Positions 1 to 8,147 of a stretch of DNA of 64,000 nucleotides are shown piece after piece (positions within the stretch are counted from its first letter, which is position 1; each line of letters begins with the position of its first letter). Origin of the DNA: JAEDES01 sp045649455 (GTDB lineage Bacteria; Bacillota_I; Bacilli_A; RF39; UBA660); contig JAZRPV010000058.1 in the NCBI GenBank assembly GCA_045649455.1, positions 62,001 to 126,000 on the forward strand. The letters are read 5' to 3'. The notes beneath the pieces are model-generated. The model had not been told where the DNA came from and did no database searches. It saw only the letters and a program-made list of their open reading frames with translations. Both the position numbers and the translations under genes were made by a program.

Positions 1-283
1 AACCTAAGGAAACCATAGATAGATTTGTTATATTTTTTTCTTTTTTTATGTACTCTTTAATAATTATTAAACATAGACAGCTTACTACAATTAATAGTAA
101 CGTTTGATTTCCCAATATAGAGAATGCTGCTCCTGTATTTTTTACATAATATATAGAGAAAAAATTTTTTATTATTTTAATTTCTTGGTGTAGGTCCATG
201 TTATTTACTACTAATACTTTTATTAGTTGATCAAGTATTAATACTATAAACGAAATTGAATAAATTAATTTTTTCTTAGTCAT
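1..283 (-). CDS. lspA: Signal peptidase II, N-terminal part (lipoprotein signal peptidase), cut by window edge
   Basis: Integral membrane aspartyl protease that removes the signal peptide from prolipoproteins after lipid attachment. I read 94 codons on the minus strand from an ATG at 283. They show an N-terminal membrane helix with the family motif D-Q-x-x-K (ILDQLIK) and the block NTGAAFSIL, both diagnostic of LspA. The second half, with the catalytic aspartates, lies beyond the window. A ribosome binding site (AGGAG) sits just upstream of the ATG, inside the end of dnaE. The start overlaps the dnaE stop by 8 bases (ATGACTAA), so translation is probably coupled. This frame is easily missed because it has no stop within the window. 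Confidence 0.9.
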   Translation of the reverse strand, partial: MTKKKLIYSISFIVLILDQLIKVLVVNNMDLHQEIKIIKNFFSIYYVKNTGAAFSILGNQTLLLIVVSCLCLIIIKEYIKKEKNITNLSMVSLG

Positions 284-3227
284 TTTCTTCTCCTTCTAAA
301 TATTTTATTTTTTCAACAACTATTTGATATTGATCTAATCTTCTTTCCACAGTTCCTCTTACTTTTAGTAAGTCACCTTTGGAAATATTTGGATACATTT
401 CATAAGTTTTTGGAAATAATGTATATTCTTGTGTTGATGTTTCATCACTACCCGTAAAGAATGCCATTTTATCACCTTTTTTAGTATTGATTGTTTTTGT
501 TTTATCCACAAGAACTAGTGTATCAATCTTCTTTCCAAAATTTTTATCCACAGAATTTAGTGGAATACAATATGGATTATCTTTCTTATACATTGTTGTT
601 GGGTGTGATGATAAGTAGAATCCGAATGTTTCTTTTTCTTTTTCTAATAAGTATTGTTGATCATACTCATCTTTTATTTCTATATCTGGTTTCATTACTA
701 GTGATGGATCAATGTCTTTTGTAAGTTCAGCATAATTAAATAGACTATCTAAATTATAGATTAAGGTATTTCTATTATAATTATAAATATTAAATACATC
801 AGCATAGATTAGAGTTTCTAAATTTTTCTTACCTACTCCTGCAATATAAAGTCTACTTACACAATCATATATGTCTGTGAATGGATCTTGTTCTTTTGCT
901 CTTCTTATGGAATCACATACAACAGTACCTATTGATTTTATATTTGATATTGGATAAATAATTTTATTATCTTTTACAATATATCTATTTTCTGACTCAT
1001 TAATTGTAGGTTTAACTACATCAATCTTATTAGCTTTTGCTTCCATGATATACTCATGTGTTTTTGATTCACTACCTATTACATTTGTAAGTAAGTTAGC
1101 AAAGAATATTGTCTTGTAATGAGTTTTTAAGTAAGCCATTTTATAAGCAATAATTGAATATGCTACTGAGTGAGATCTATTAAATCCATATCCTGCAAAG
1201 TTTAATACTAAATTGAATATTTCTTTTGCTTGGTCATAGGTATGATTATTTTTCATGCTCTTTTCAATAAATTTCTCTTCTTCTGCTTTTAATAGTTCTA
1301 GTTTCTTTTTACTCATTGCACGTCTTAGTATGTCGGCTTCACCTAATGAATAGTTGGCGTAGATACTTGCTAGTTGAATAATTTGTTCTTGATATATAAA
1401 TATTCCATATGTATTAGAAAGTATTTTTTCTAATGATGGATCTTGATATGTAATCTTTTCTTCTTTATGTTTTCTTTTTATATATGAATCAATATTTACA
1501 GCCGGACCTGGTCTAAATAAGGCTATTGCTGCAAAGATATCTTCAAAAGTATTTGGTTTTAATCTTCTTATGAAGTTACGCATACCAGTTGATTCAAATT
1601 GGAATATTCCACTAGTATTGGCTGTTTCGAATATTTTTAATGTTTCTTTGTCATCTAATGGTATCTTTGAAAATTCTATTACTTCTCCTGTTTGTTCTTT
1701 TATATCATTTAAAATATTATCAATAATAGTTAAGTTTTTTAGACCTAGGAAGTCCATTTTTAATAGCCCTAGTTCTTCTAGATATTCCATTGTATAACTT
1801 GTTAGATACATATCATCTGATGTTGTAAGTGGGATTACTTCGTCAAGATCAACTTGACTCATTATAATACCGGCTGCATGAGATGATGTATGTCTTGGAA
1901 AACCTTCTAGTTTGGATGCTATTTTATACATATTTTTTAATGATGTATCACTGTCTACTCTAGCTTTAAATGATTGATTATTTTTATAAATATCCTCTAT
2001 CGAATCTTTTGTTGTTCCGGGTATAAATTTACATAATCCATCTACTTTATAGATTGGTATATTTAATACTCTCGATACATCTCTTATAACTTGTTTTGCT
2101 CCTAATGTTCCAAAAGTTACAATACCACATACTCTTCTTTTTCCATATTTTTCAATTACATAATTAATAACTTGATCTCTTTTATTATCTGGAAAGTCTG
2201 TATCAATATCTGGCATTGTTTTACGTTCTGGATTTAAGAAACGTTCAAATAAAAGATCATATTCTAGTGGATCTATATCTGTTATTCCTAGAGAGTATGC
2301 CACTAACGAACCAGCAGCACTTCCTCTTCCTGGACCAACAAGTATTTTATTCTTTTTAGCATATTTTATAAAATCATAAACAACTAAGAAATAATTTGGA
2401 AATCCCATGTCAGTGATAACCTTTAATTCGTATGAAAGTCTATCTTTATAATTTTGTGGGATATTTCCATTTAGTCTTTTTGATAATCCTACCTTACATA
2501 ATTCAAATAAGTATTGATTAGGATCATCACATGGATATATTGGTAACAGGTTCTTTGCAGGAGGAAATTCTAAAGTACATTCTTCTGCAATTTTTTGTGT
2601 ATTTAATAATCCTTTATTATCAGTTAAGTCTAAAATATTATTTATTTCTAATTCATGATTATCAATATCATAATTTATATCTTCACTTATTGTTTTTCCA
2701 TCTCTAATTCTATAAAGATAAGGAAGATATTCGACATCATTTTTAGTTAGATATAATGATTCTCTAAAGAAAACTACATTTTCTGTAATTAGAAGTGCTT
2801 CTAATTCTTCTTGTTTTGTTTTATATCCTAAATATAGATTAATATATATTTCGTTTAATGATTGATAATTTTCTTTATATTCGTATGGGATAATTGTTAT
2901 TACTTCATTATTATATTTTTTTAAGTCATCTAGTGCTACTTTTCGTTCATTTTGAATAGTTGATAATTTTATTAATGATTTATATCCTTCATAGTTTTTA
3001 GCATATATTACTATTTCAAATTCATCTAAAATTAAGTGTAATCCTATAATTGGTTTTATATTTTCTTTTTCACAAGATTTTATAAATTCCATAGTTCCAT
3101 ACATATTTGTATCAGCTATAGATATAGCGGAGATATTTTGTTTTTTTGCATACTCAATGATATCTTTTGTTTTTAATAAACTGGATAATAAAGTATAGTT
3201 ACTTTTATTAAATAATGGAATATACAT
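276..3227 (-). CDS. dnaE: DNA polymerase III alpha subunit, DnaE type
   Basis: Replicative DNA polymerase of the C family. The catalytic palm carries the PDIDTDF motif near residue 340, preceded by GPGRGSAAGSLVAYSLG. The third acidic position is in MDFLGLKNLT, and an OB-fold domain closes the C terminus. At 983 residues it is short for DnaE, as in small-genome Firmicutes, which usually also encode PolC. The N-terminal PHP domain has lost the usual metal ligands (HxH and TDH are replaced by PLF and ADT), so it is unlikely to proofread. I chose the ATG at 3227 because an upstream in-frame ATG at 3245 would place the perfect AGGAGG ribosome binding site inside the coding sequence. It is followed by lspA with an 8-base overlap. 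Confidence 0.96.
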   Translation of the reverse strand: MYIPLFNKSNYTLLSSLLKTKDIIEYAKKQNISAISIADTNMYGTMEFIKSCEKENIKPIIGLHLILDEFEIVIYAKNYEGYKSLIKLSTIQNERKVALDDLKKYNNEVITIIPYEYKENYQSLNEIYINLYLGYKTKQEELEALLITENVVFFRESLYLTKNDVEYLPYLYRIRDGKTISEDINYDIDNHELEINNILDLTDNKGLLNTQKIAEECTLEFPPAKNLLPIYPCDDPNQYLFELCKVGLSKRLNGNIPQNYKDRLSYELKVITDMGFPNYFLVVYDFIKYAKKNKILVGPGRGSAAGSLVAYSLGITDIDPLEYDLLFERFLNPERKTMPDIDTDFPDNKRDQVINYVIEKYGKRRVCGIVTFGTLGAKQVIRDVSRVLNIPIYKVDGLCKFIPGTTKDSIEDIYKNNQSFKARVDSDTSLKNMYKIASKLEGFPRHTSSHAAGIIMSQVDLDEVIPLTTSDDMYLTSYTMEYLEELGLLKMDFLGLKNLTIIDNILNDIKEQTGEVIEFSKIPLDDKETLKIFETANTSGIFQFESTGMRNFIRRLKPNTFEDIFAAIALFRPGPAVNIDSYIKRKHKEEKITYQDPSLEKILSNTYGIFIYQEQIIQLASIYANYSLGEADILRRAMSKKKLELLKAEEEKFIEKSMKNNHTYDQAKEIFNLVLNFAGYGFNRSHSVAYSIIAYKMAYLKTHYKTIFFANLLTNVIGSESKTHEYIMEAKANKIDVVKPTINESENRYIVKDNKIIYPISNIKSIGTVVCDSIRRAKEQDPFTDIYDCVSRLYIAGVGKKNLETLIYADVFNIYNYNRNTLIYNLDSLFNYAELTKDIDPSLVMKPDIEIKDEYDQQYLLEKEKETFGFYLSSHPTTMYKKDNPYCIPLNSVDKNFGKKIDTLVLVDKTKTINTKKGDKMAFFTGSDETSTQEYTLFPKTYEMYPNISKGDLLKVRGTVERRLDQYQIVVEKIKYLEGEEND

Positions 3228-3249
3228 AATATACCTCCTTTTCATTATT

Positions 3250-3258
3250 ATTCTATCA
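3250..3258 (-). promoter_or_regulatory. Extended -10 promoter candidate for dnaE-lspA
   Basis: The minus strand reads TGA-TAGAAT, an extended -10 with one mismatch to TATAAT, about 23 bases upstream of the dnaE start and just after the terminator of the preceding gene. No good -35 box is seen. Confidence 0.4.
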
Positions 3259-3273
3259 TAAAAATGTCTAAGT

Positions 3274-3298
3274 AAAAAGACAACTTTATTGTTGTCTT
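3274..3298 (-). terminator. Intrinsic terminator of the XRE-CYTH gene
   Basis: On the minus strand AAGACAAC and GTTGTCTT form an 8-bp stem with a 6-base loop followed by TTTTT. The stem overlaps the stop codon region of the XRE-CYTH gene and isolates it from dnaE. Confidence 0.8.
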
Positions 3299-4184
3299 AG
3301 TTATTTTTCTTTGTAAAATAATGATTATTGTATGTAGGCATTTGTTTTGTTGAATCTACATGGTTTTCTTTTTTAATATTTTGTTCATTGCATAATTCAT
3401 CGTACTTGTCATCCCATGATAGTCTGTATGATTCTTCTAATTGAAAATTTAATAAATTTAGATAATATAAAATTACTGCTTTTGGGTCTTTATCTTTTGA
3501 TTTATTTTCTATTTCTATTGCAATCATAAATGGATAAATATCTACTGCCACTTCTATATCATCATTTTTAAATATATGTCTTGTTCTAGTGTAGCTTTCA
3601 ATTAGTGTCATGTGAAGAACGTTTTCTAATATATAAAGTAAGTTTTCTGTCGAATTATTTGTTACTTCAACTTCTACTTCTTCTTCAGTATTGATTGCTT
3701 CAGTTAGAAAGTTTTCTAAACGTCTTTTATATGTAATCATTGTTTTATTATAATTTTGTCCCGTTGTTATTCTTACTCGGAATCTTGCATCTATTTCTTT
3801 TGAATAGAAATTATATTCTTGCATTGGATGATTATATTGAAGTGTTTTCTCTTTAAATGCTCCCATATAAGTTAGTTCATTGAATGATTTAAAATAATTT
3901 AATATTTTATTTTCTTCTGATAAAGAGTATAAGAATCGTATTTCTGTTTCAATGTTATCTGCTTGTTGATTAGATACGTCTTCACCTAATAGTAATTCAT
4001 AAACAGATGTATCTAATATGTTAGCAAGTTCAATCAAGATACTTAGATCTGGCATATAATTACCATTTTCCCATCTAGATATAGTTTTTCCTGTTAGAAA
4101 AAGTTTTTCAGCTAAGTCTTGTTGAGTCATATTTTTCTCATGACGTTTTTTAGCAATGAAGGCTCCTATTTTTTGTGTATTCAT
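3297..4184 (-). CDS. XRE-family HTH protein fused to a CYTH-like domain
   Basis: Predicted cytoplasmic regulator of 295 residues. Residues 1-70 are a typical XRE helix-turn-helix (MTQQDLAEKLFLTGKTISRW, then ENGNYMPDLSILIELANIL). Residues 79-230 match the layout of the CYTH triphosphate-tunnel fold: E-T-E-I-R at 79-83 in the place of ExExK, RVR near 136-138, TYK near 151-153, a run of alternating glutamates near 168-173, R200/R202, and EIEN near 225-228. CYTH enzymes (CyaB-type cyclases, thiamine triphosphatase, tripolyphosphatase) bind triphosphates and metal. I infer a DNA-binding protein controlled by a triphosphate ligand. A ribosome binding site GGAGGGG precedes the ATG. It stands alone between two terminated genes. 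The CYTH assignment rests on spaced motifs only. Confidence 0.8.
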   Translation of the reverse strand: MNTQKIGAFIAKKRHEKNMTQQDLAEKLFLTGKTISRWENGNYMPDLSILIELANILDTSVYELLLGEDVSNQQADNIETEIRFLYSLSEENKILNYFKSFNELTYMGAFKEKTLQYNHPMQEYNFYSKEIDARFRVRITTGQNYNKTMITYKRRLENFLTEAINTEEEVEVEVTNNSTENLLYILENVLHMTLIESYTRTRHIFKNDDIEVAVDIYPFMIAIEIENKSKDKDPKAVILYYLNLLNFQLEESYRLSWDDKYDELCNEQNIKKENHVDSTKQMPTYNNHYFTKKNN

Positions 4185-4289
4185 AATACCCCTCCTTTTT
4201 TTGTCTTATATTATATATTAAGTTATGTTTTTTTCATACCCCACAAATAGCGATTTTTCTCTGCATACCTTTATTTTACAATATTTTAT

Positions 4290-4318
4290 TTGACAATATA
4301 TCTGTTTTATGATAAAGT
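4290..4318 (+). promoter_or_regulatory. Promoter of rpmB
   Basis: TTGACA at 4290-4295, a 17-base spacer and TAAAGT at 4313-4318 preceded by TGA, giving a consensus -35 with a weak but extended -10. It lies about 40 bases upstream of the rpmB start. Confidence 0.55.
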
Positions 4319-4355
4319 TATTAAGCAGAACGAAATGACCAAAGGAGGAGAAATT

Positions 4356-4535
4356 ATGGCAGTTAATGTAACAAATAGAACTGGTAATGTTAAAAATAAA
4401 AGATCACATGCTTTAAACGCAACTAAAACAAGACAAAATTTAAATTTACAAGTTGTTAGACTTGATGACGGTTCTAAAGTAAGAATGTCTACAAAAGAAA
4501 AAAGAACTTTATTAAAGAATCAAAAAGCTGCATAG
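4356..4535 (+). CDS. rpmB: 50S ribosomal protein L28
   Basis: Small basic protein of the large ribosomal subunit, 59 residues. It has the L28 signature NKRSHALNATKTRQNLNLQ followed by a Lys/Arg-rich tail, and lacks the zinc-binding cysteine pairs of some L28 forms. The ATG at 4356 is chosen because GGAGGAG stands 6 bases upstream. A longer frame from 4290 would begin inside the promoter and would translate the ribosome binding site. It is a single-gene unit with its own promoter and terminator, divergent from the XRE-CYTH gene. Confidence 0.95.
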   Translation: MAVNVTNRTGNVKNKRSHALNATKTRQNLNLQVVRLDDGSKVRMSTKEKRTLLKNQKAA

Positions 4536-4550
4536 TTTCATGCAGTTTTT
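4525..4550 (+). terminator. Terminator of rpmB
   Basis: Stem CTGCAT/ATGCAG extended by A-T and G-T pairs, 6-base loop, then TTTTTATTTT. The left arm includes the last codons of rpmB. Confidence 0.75.
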
Positions 4551-4560
4551 ATTTTGTAAA

Positions 4561-4586
4561 AAAAAAGAAGACTTGGTCTTCTTTTT
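4561..4586. terminator. Intrinsic terminator, nearly symmetric
   Basis: Perfect inverted repeat AAGAAGAC/GTCTTCTT with a short loop, A-tract on one side and T-tract on the other. It can end the membrane-protein gene on the minus strand and back up rpmB on the plus strand. Confidence 0.8.
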
Positions 4587-5286
4587 ATTCTGTACAAATA
4601 TATCCTGTTGATTGAAGCGCTGTTTTAATTGTTGTTTCATCAGCATCTAAATTATATTCAACATTTGTAAATTGATTTGCAGCATGATTATATGTTAATT
4701 GTCCTCTATCTAATTTCTTTAAATCTACTGTTATTGAGATTTTTAAAGATTGGTTTTCAGATTCAGGTTTTAATTCATATCCATTAACATTGCTTGCTAC
4801 AAATGGTTGATAAATATTTAAAATATTTTGTACTGCAAGAGCTCCATTTTGATTTCCTACAGTAGGTGCAACAGTTAATGTTTTTACATATGTTTGTAGT
4901 TTTTGTTCATTAAAGAATAGTTCATATGTTTTTGATCTATCAGTACCATCTGGTTGAGTTGGTTGTAATAATGTACATGTAACTTTCTTTGTTGATACTG
5001 GTGTTGCTGAGTCGTATTGACTATCTAAATCAATTCTGTATGTATTTTCAGATTGTTCAGTAAAATCTATATTATCTAAGGCCATCATAATATTATTATA
5101 TGAGAATCCTAGAGTTAAAGCTAAAAGTCCTGCTATTGCGAATAATACGGCAGGTCTTTTGCTAGTTTTTCTTTCAAATTTTGCTACGCGTTCTAATTCT
5201 TGTAAATTTAGAACTTGAGTTTTAGTTAGTTCTTCACGTGTCATTTCTTGACTTTGTAGTTGTTGTTGTCCTTGTTGTTGATTCAT
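4585..5286 (-). CDS. Membrane-anchored protein of unknown function with extracellular domain
   Basis: I do not recognise a named family. The 233-residue protein starts with a Gln-rich cytoplasmic stretch (about residues 1-16), then a charged segment, one membrane helix near residues 45-65 (AVLFAIAGLLALTLGFSY), and a mostly beta-like extracellular domain of about 165 residues. Two cysteines, in VTCTLL and in the last residues GYICTE, could form a disulfide that clamps the domain. The body resembles small DUF1307-type lipoprotein domains in general pattern only. It has its own promoter and terminator, so it is monocistronic, between rpmB and typA. Start supported by GAGGTGG 7 bases upstream of the ATG. 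Confidence 0.8.
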   Translation of the reverse strand: MNQQQGQQQLQSQEMTREELTKTQVLNLQELERVAKFERKTSKRPAVLFAIAGLLALTLGFSYNNIMMALDNIDFTEQSENTYRIDLDSQYDSATPVSTKKVTCTLLQPTQPDGTDRSKTYELFFNEQKLQTYVKTLTVAPTVGNQNGALAVQNILNIYQPFVASNVNGYELKPESENQSLKISITVDLKKLDRGQLTYNHAANQFTNVEYNLDADETTIKTALQSTGYICTE

Positions 5287-5321
5287 TCAAACCACCTCAT
5301 CTTCCTCTATCCTATATATAC

Positions 5322-5349
5322 ATTATAACAAAATATATTTTTTTAGCAA
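5322..5349 (-). promoter_or_regulatory. Promoter of the 233-residue membrane protein gene
   Basis: On the minus strand TTGCTA (5349-5344), 16 bases, TATAAT (5327-5322), about 35 bases before the start codon. Confidence 0.7.
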
Positions 5350-5351
5350 AC

Positions 5352-5379
5352 AAAAAATAACTATTTCTAGTTATTTTTT
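5352..5379. terminator. Terminator of typA
   Basis: Inverted repeat AAAAAATAACTA/TAGTTATTTTTT with a 4-base loop, including the typA stop codon. A-rich and T-rich flanks allow function in both directions. Confidence 0.75.
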
Positions 5380-7184
5380 ATTCTTGCATCATATTTCTTT
5401 CTTTCTTCTGTATTTAAGATACGTTTACGAATACGAATATGGTTTGGTGTAACTTCTACTAATTCATCAGAATTAATGTAATCTAGTGCATATTCTAATG
5501 TGATTGGTCTTGGTCTTTTTAATACAACAGTATGGTCAGATCCAGCTGCACGAGTATTAGTTAATTGTTTTCCTTTTACTACGTTTACTGCTAAATCGTT
5601 ATCTCTGTTACATTCTCCAACTACCATTCCTTCATACACTTCTGTTCCAGGTTCAATAAACATAATTCCACGATCTTCTAAGTTACCGATTGAGTAAGCT
5701 GTTGATTGTCCATTTTCCATAGAAACAAGTACACCTAATTTTCTTTCTCCAATTACTCCGTTTTCATATGGCATGTATTCTTTGAATGAGTGGTTCATAA
5801 TTCCATAACCTTTTGTCATAGTCATGAAATCAGTTGAGAATCCTATTAATCCACGAGATGGGATTGTATAAATTAATCTAACTTGATTTTCAAAGTTAGT
5901 CATACTTTCCATTTTCCCACCACGAGTTCCTAATTGTTCAATAACTGTTCCTACTGATTCTTCTGGAACTTCAATTTGTAATTCTTCATATGGTTCATAT
6001 TTTTGTCCATCAATTTCTTTAATAATTACATGTGGTTTTGATACTTCTAATTCGAATCCTTCTCTTCTCATATTTTCAATTAAAATTCCTAAGTGAAGTT
6101 CTCCACGTCCACTTACTAAGAATGATTCATTAGTTGCAGGTTCAACTCTTAAACTTACGTCTTTTTGAGTTTCTTTATTTAATCTTTCTTCAATTTTTCT
6201 TGCTGTTACAATTTTTCCATCTTTTCCTACGAATGGAGATGAGTTTGTTCCGAATGTCATTTGAAGAGTTGGTTCATCTATGTGTAATAATGGTAATGGT
6301 TTAATATCATTATTATTACAGATTGTTTCTCCTACTGAAATATCAGCAAGTCCCGCGATGGCAATTAAATCTCCTGCTTCTGCTTCTTCAATTTCAATTC
6401 TTTTATATCCATAGAATCCGAATAATTTTTGAATTCTAAATTGTTTTGTTGTTCCATCTAAACGGCAACATGTTACCATTTCACCTGTTTTGATTTTTCC
6501 GTTTTGTACACGTCCAATCCCGATTCTTCCTACAAATTCATTATAGTCTAATAACGCAGGTTGGAATTGTAATGATTCAGTAGCACTTCCTGTTGGTGCA
6601 GGTATTTCTTCTAAGATTGTATCTAAAATTTCATTAAATCCTTCAGTTTGAGTTGATAAATCATCACTTAATGAACAAGTTCCATTTACTGCTGATGCAT
6701 AAATAACTTTAAAATCTAACGCTTCATCATCTGCACCTAATTCAATAAATAAATCTAATACTTCATCTACTACTTGTTTACATCTTGCAGCAGGTTTATC
6801 AACTTTATTAATAATAACAATTGGTTTTACTTTTGCTTCGAAAGCTTTCTTTAATACGAATCTTGTTTGTGGCATTGCTCCTTCGTAAGCATCTACTACT
6901 AAAAGAACACCATCAACCATGTTCATGATACGTTCAACTTCTCCACCAAAGTCAGCATGTCCTGGAGTATCTAAAATATTAATTCTTACTCCATTATAAT
7001 CGATTGCTGTTGTTTTAGCTAAGATAGTGATTCCTCTTTCTCTTTCTAAAGCATTTGAATCCATTGATACATCTGATACATCTTCATTTTCTCTAAACAT
7101 TCCTGAGTGTTTAATAATACCGTCTACTAATGTTGTTTTCCCATGGTCAACGTGTGCTATAATCGCTATATTTCTCTTTTCCAT
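5367..7184 (-). CDS. typA: Ribosome-associated GTPase TypA/BipA
   Basis: Translational GTPase related to EF-G that binds the ribosome and supports 50S assembly and stress growth. 605 residues, the normal family length. G1 is AHVDHGKTTLV near residue 10, the switch region RERGITILAK, G3 DTPGHADFGGEV, and G4 NKVDKP. The C-terminal half keeps the TypA-specific GRGELHLGIL and SRGLIGF blocks. Start chosen at the ATG with AGAGGTG upstream. It is monocistronic, with an extended -10 promoter and its own terminator. Confidence 0.98.
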   Translation of the reverse strand: MEKRNIAIIAHVDHGKTTLVDGIIKHSGMFRENEDVSDVSMDSNALERERGITILAKTTAIDYNGVRINILDTPGHADFGGEVERIMNMVDGVLLVVDAYEGAMPQTRFVLKKAFEAKVKPIVIINKVDKPAARCKQVVDEVLDLFIELGADDEALDFKVIYASAVNGTCSLSDDLSTQTEGFNEILDTILEEIPAPTGSATESLQFQPALLDYNEFVGRIGIGRVQNGKIKTGEMVTCCRLDGTTKQFRIQKLFGFYGYKRIEIEEAEAGDLIAIAGLADISVGETICNNNDIKPLPLLHIDEPTLQMTFGTNSSPFVGKDGKIVTARKIEERLNKETQKDVSLRVEPATNESFLVSGRGELHLGILIENMRREGFELEVSKPHVIIKEIDGQKYEPYEELQIEVPEESVGTVIEQLGTRGGKMESMTNFENQVRLIYTIPSRGLIGFSTDFMTMTKGYGIMNHSFKEYMPYENGVIGERKLGVLVSMENGQSTAYSIGNLEDRGIMFIEPGTEVYEGMVVGECNRDNDLAVNVVKGKQLTNTRAAGSDHTVVLKRPRPITLEYALDYINSDELVEVTPNHIRIRKRILNTEERKKYDARIKNN

Positions 7185-7215
7185 TTATATACACCTCTTT
7201 TTTTCGTCCTTGCTG

Positions 7216-7224
7216 ATTATACCA
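7216..7224 (-). promoter_or_regulatory. Extended -10 promoter of typA
   Basis: Minus strand TGG-TATAAT about 30 bases before the typA start. The matching -35 is poor, as expected for an extended -10 promoter. Confidence 0.6.
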
Positions 7225-7274
7225 CTATTTTGTTTAAATTGCTAGGTATTTTGTTATATTTTTATATTTTTTCA

Positions 7275-7305
7275 CAAAAAAAGAATTAAATTTTCATTAA
7301 TTCTT
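7275..7305 (-). terminator. Terminator of the HAD phosphatase gene
   Basis: Minus strand AAGAATTAA/TTAATTCTT stem with a 7-base loop followed by a run of T. It overlaps the stop codon. Confidence 0.7.
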
Positions 7306-7978
7306 GTATATATTCTTCAACAGATTCGCATACTTTAGGATGTAATATTTCTAACTCTTTATTATATTTTTTTACAACAGCACTATTATAGGCTTCGATC
7401 ATTCCATAATCATTTATCGAATCACCTATTACATAAAAATTATCTAGTGAAATATTTATTATTTTTGATAAATCAACTACTGCTTGTCTTTTATGATTTT
7501 GAGGATTATTTACATTAATATGAATTCTACTGGCATATGCATATACATCTAATGTATCATTTAATATCTTCACTACTCTTTTTGCATCTTCTTTATCTTT
7601 ACAATATTCAGCTGATATTTTTATACAATTTACTACTGTATCTGTAATTTCATAACCATTTTCTATATATGGCTCATATTCATTATCTTGTAAGATTTTT
7701 ATAGCTTTAAGTGCAATATCTCGATCTAGAGTTTTAAGTTTTATACATTTTAGTTCTTTATTAAAAATCATAGCTCCGTCAGCGCATACTAAGTAATCAA
7801 AAGATAAATTTAATTCTTTTACAATATCTTTTGTTTCCATGAAAGTTCTTCCTGTTATTAAACAGAAAATATTACCTTCTTGTCTAAATTTATTAATAGC
7901 ATCTACATTCTTTTTTGTTTGAATCGGATCATTTAGAAAAAATATTGTATTATCAAAATCACTACCTAATACTTTCAT
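7286..7978 (-). CDS. Cof-type HAD-IIB phosphatase
   Basis: Haloacid dehalogenase-superfamily hydrolase of 230 residues, likely acting on a small phosphorylated metabolite or sugar phosphate. Motif I is GSDFDNT at the N terminus (nucleophile Asp), motif II LITGR, and motifs III/IV are spread over KRQAVVDL and GDSINDYGM. The cap domain lies between motifs II and III, as in the Cof/YidA group. I place the start at the ATG at 7978, preceded by GGGTGAT. A TTG 12 bases earlier overlaps that ribosome binding site. The substrate cannot be told from sequence. Confidence 0.9.
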   Translation of the reverse strand: MKVLGSDFDNTIFFLNDPIQTKKNVDAINKFRQEGNIFCLITGRTFMETKDIVKELNLSFDYLVCADGAMIFNKELKCIKLKTLDRDIALKAIKILQDNEYEPYIENGYEITDTVVNCIKISAEYCKDKEDAKRVVKILNDTLDVYAYASRIHINVNNPQNHKRQAVVDLSKIINISLDNFYVIGDSINDYGMIEAYNSAVVKKYNKELEILHPKVCESVEEYIQELMKI

Positions 7979-8028
7979 ATTATCACCCAACTTTATTATA
8001 TATAAATTTTCTTTTTCTTACAATAAAA

Positions 8029-8103
8029 GATGTCGTGAATAAACACAACACCTTTTTATTTCCCGTGCGGCATAAACCTGGTAAACAAGCTGTCTCGTGG
8101 GTT
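8029..8103. ncRNA. GC-rich structured intergenic block, possible RNA, strand uncertain
   Basis: About 75 bases between tRNA-Gly and the HAD gene stand out against the AT-rich surroundings. Segment 8062-8101 is visibly GC-rich and can fold as CCCGTGCGGC against GCTG and CGTGGG on the plus strand. Segment 8029-8052 is a 9-bp hairpin that pairs fully on the minus strand (two G-U pairs) but has two A-C mismatches on the plus strand. It is followed by T-rich sequence on both sides. I recognise no Rfam-like family. It may be an RNA, a riboregulator or a tRNA-related remnant. Confidence 0.3.
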
Positions 8104-8107
8104 GAAC

Positions 8108-8136
8108 AAAAAAAAGAACCATCAAACGATGATTCC
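8108..8136 (-). terminator. Terminator of tRNA-Gly
   Basis: Minus strand GAATCATC/GATGGTTC (8 bp with one G-U pair), loop GTTT, followed by eight T. Confidence 0.85.
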
Positions 8137-8147
8137 TTATCTTCTTA

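Noticed and set aside
8062..8101. Possible signal recognition particle RNA, because of a GUUUACCAGGU stretch
   Set aside because: The rest of the conserved SRP helix and its GGAA tetraloop are absent. Only about 11 bases match.
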